Shown in pieces: positions 19,563 through 20,523 of a stretch of 20,523 bases of DNA. The position numbers were made by a program, and so were the translations under genes. The notes beneath the pieces are model-generated. The model searched no databases and was not told where the DNA came from. It saw nothing but the letters and a program-made list of their open reading frames with translations. The stretch is from RUG563 sp964423675 (GTDB taxonomy: Bacteria > Bacillota > Clostridia > Christensenellales > Aristaeellaceae), in assembly GCA_964423675.1 (NCBI GenBank), contig CAYRFP010000041.1, positions 1 to 20,523 on the forward strand. Reading direction: 5' to 3'. Numbering within the stretch: the first letter of the stretch is position 1; each line of letters begins with the position of its first letter.

Positions 19563-20523
19563 ATGGCAAAGCAGATTAAATACGGCGAGGACGCCCGTCG
19601 CGCCCTGGAAGCTGGCCTGAACGCGCTGGCCAATACCGTGAAAATTACCATGGGCCCCAAGGGCCGCAACGTGGTGCTGGACAAGAAGTATGGCGCTCCC
19701 CTGATTACCAATGACGGCGTGACCATTGCCAAGGAAATCGAACTGGAAGACCCCTTTGAAAACATGGGCGCTCAGCTGATTAAGGAAGTGGCCACCAAGA
19801 CCAACGATGTGGCTGGCGACGGTACCACCACTGCCACCCTGCTGGCGCAGGCTATCGTTCGCGAAGGCCTGAAGAATCTGGCTGCCGGCGCCAATCCCAT
19901 GGTGCTCAAGCGCGGCATCGAGGATGCTACCGCCGCCGCCGTGGCAGGGCTGAAGGAAATCTCCCGCCCCATCTCCGGCAAGCAGGCGATTGCGCAGGTT
20001 GCGTCCATTTCCGCTGGCGATGAAACCATCGGTGCGCTGATTTCCGACGCGATGGAAAAGGTCGGCAAGGACGGCGTGATCACCGTGGAAGAATCCAAGA
20101 CCATGAAGACTGAACTGACCACCGTGGAAGGCATGCAGTTTGATCGCGGCTATGCTTCTGCTTACATGGTTACCGATACCGATAAGATGATCGCCGAATT
20201 GGATAACCCCATGATCCTGATCACCGATAAGAAGATCAGCAATATCCAGGAGATCCTGCCCGTGCTGGAGCAGGTGGTGCAGGCTGGCAAGAAGCTGCTG
20301 ATCATCGCTGAAGATGTGGAAGGCGAAGCGCTTGCCACGCTGGTGGTGAATAAGCTGCGCGGCACGTTTACCTGCGTGGCCGTAAAGGCTCCTGGCTTTG
20401 GCGATCGGCGCAAGGAAATGCTGCGGGATATCGCTATCCTCACTGGCGGCCAGGTCATCAGCGAGGAGCTGGGCCTGGATCTGAAGGAAACCACCATCGA
20501 TATGCTGGGCCAGGCCCATCAGG
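19563..20523 (+). CDS. groEL: Chaperonin GroEL, N-terminal 320 codons (cut by window edge)
   Basis: This is the 60-kDa chaperonin subunit, an ATP-driven folding chamber. The visible part begins MAKQIKYGEDARRALEAG and includes the ATP-binding segments ITMGPKGRNVVLDKK, NDGVTIAKEIELEDPFENMGAQ (residues 48-69) and VAGDGTTTATLLAQAIVREG. The apical domain follows (GMQFDRGYASAYMVTD; ILPVLEQVVQAGKKLLIIAEDVEGEALATLVVN, KAPGFGDRRKEML). About 220 residues, including the rest of the apical, intermediate and equatorial domains, lie beyond the right edge. ATG 19563 is preceded by AGGAGGAAG. It is the second gene of the CIRCE-regulated groESL operon. Confidence 0.98.
   Translation, partial: MAKQIKYGEDARRALEAGLNALANTVKITMGPKGRNVVLDKKYGAPLITNDGVTIAKEIELEDPFENMGAQLIKEVATKTNDVAGDGTTTATLLAQAIVREGLKNLAAGANPMVLKRGIEDATAAAVAGLKEISRPISGKQAIAQVASISAGDETIGALISDAMEKVGKDGVITVEESKTMKTELTTVEGMQFDRGYASAYMVTDTDKMIAELDNPMILITDKKISNIQEILPVLEQVVQAGKKLLIIAEDVEGEALATLVVNKLRGTFTCVAVKAPGFGDRRKEMLRDIAILTGGQVISEELGLDLKETTIDMLGQAHQ

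Noticed and set aside
1..20523. CRISPR arrays, tRNA genes, transposase genes and phage genes
   Set aside because: No regularly spaced direct repeats, cloverleaf with a T-arm GTTCRANNC motif, or transposase or phage protein was found on either strand.

Overview
The window looks like a chromosomal segment of a moderately GC-rich, anaerobic, spore-former-lineage Firmicute, most likely a gut or rumen Clostridia member. The support is RNase Y, a BofA-like protein with a SigE-like promoter, an HrcA-type CIRCE element before groESL, a MazF of the Bacillus EndoA type, an ECF folate transporter, an iron-only-hydrogenase-associated regulator, and strong AGGAGG ribosome sites with SigA promoters. The genus cannot be fixed from this sequence alone. 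No tRNA, rRNA, CRISPR array or intact insertion sequence was seen.

Layout. 1-557 (minus) is the N-terminal part of rny, cut by the window edge. 558-1158 holds no long gene. It contains a promoter-to-terminator unit on the minus strand (about 634-862, probable structured RNA or rny leader), and a divergent SigA promoter with a GC-rich leader and two tiny ORFs. 1159-2390 (plus) is a TM1266-type regulator translationally coupled to an orphan ABC substrate-binding lipoprotein. 2570-2989 is a phasin-like helical protein. 3075-4157 (minus) is a Gfo/Idh/MocA oxidoreductase, divergent from gapA (4350-5366). 5505-6450 is an AT-rich patch with a P-loop NTPase gene and repeat-like debris, probably acquired.

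6508-9554 (minus) is gpmI, a coupled zinc-ribbon membrane protein, and deoC. 9794-11623 (plus) is a two-gene operon: a degenerate YesN-like regulator without its DNA-binding domain, then an SPFH/YdjI-like protein with a zinc ribbon. 11782-14372 (minus) is a tight operon folT, nth, a class I glutamine amidotransferase and a metallophosphoesterase. 14505-14753 (minus) is a BofA-like gene. 14885-15634 (plus) is a CofE-like protein, followed by mazF (15817-16278) with no recognisable antitoxin. 16363-18874 (minus) holds two domain fusions, Sel1-Nudix and MutY-GNAT. The window ends in groES and the first 320 codons of groEL.

Most genes are core housekeeping: glycolysis (gapA, gpmI), deoxynucleoside salvage (deoC), oxidative DNA damage repair and possibly nucleotide-pool cleaning (nth, mutY, the Nudix gene), folate uptake and protein folding. 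No single large novel system is evident. The most interesting signals are the undescribed RNA unit before rny, the MutY-GNAT and Sel1-Nudix fusions, the tailed solitary MazF, the HTH-less regulator paired with an SPFH protein, and the regulator-lipoprotein pair behind a structured leader.
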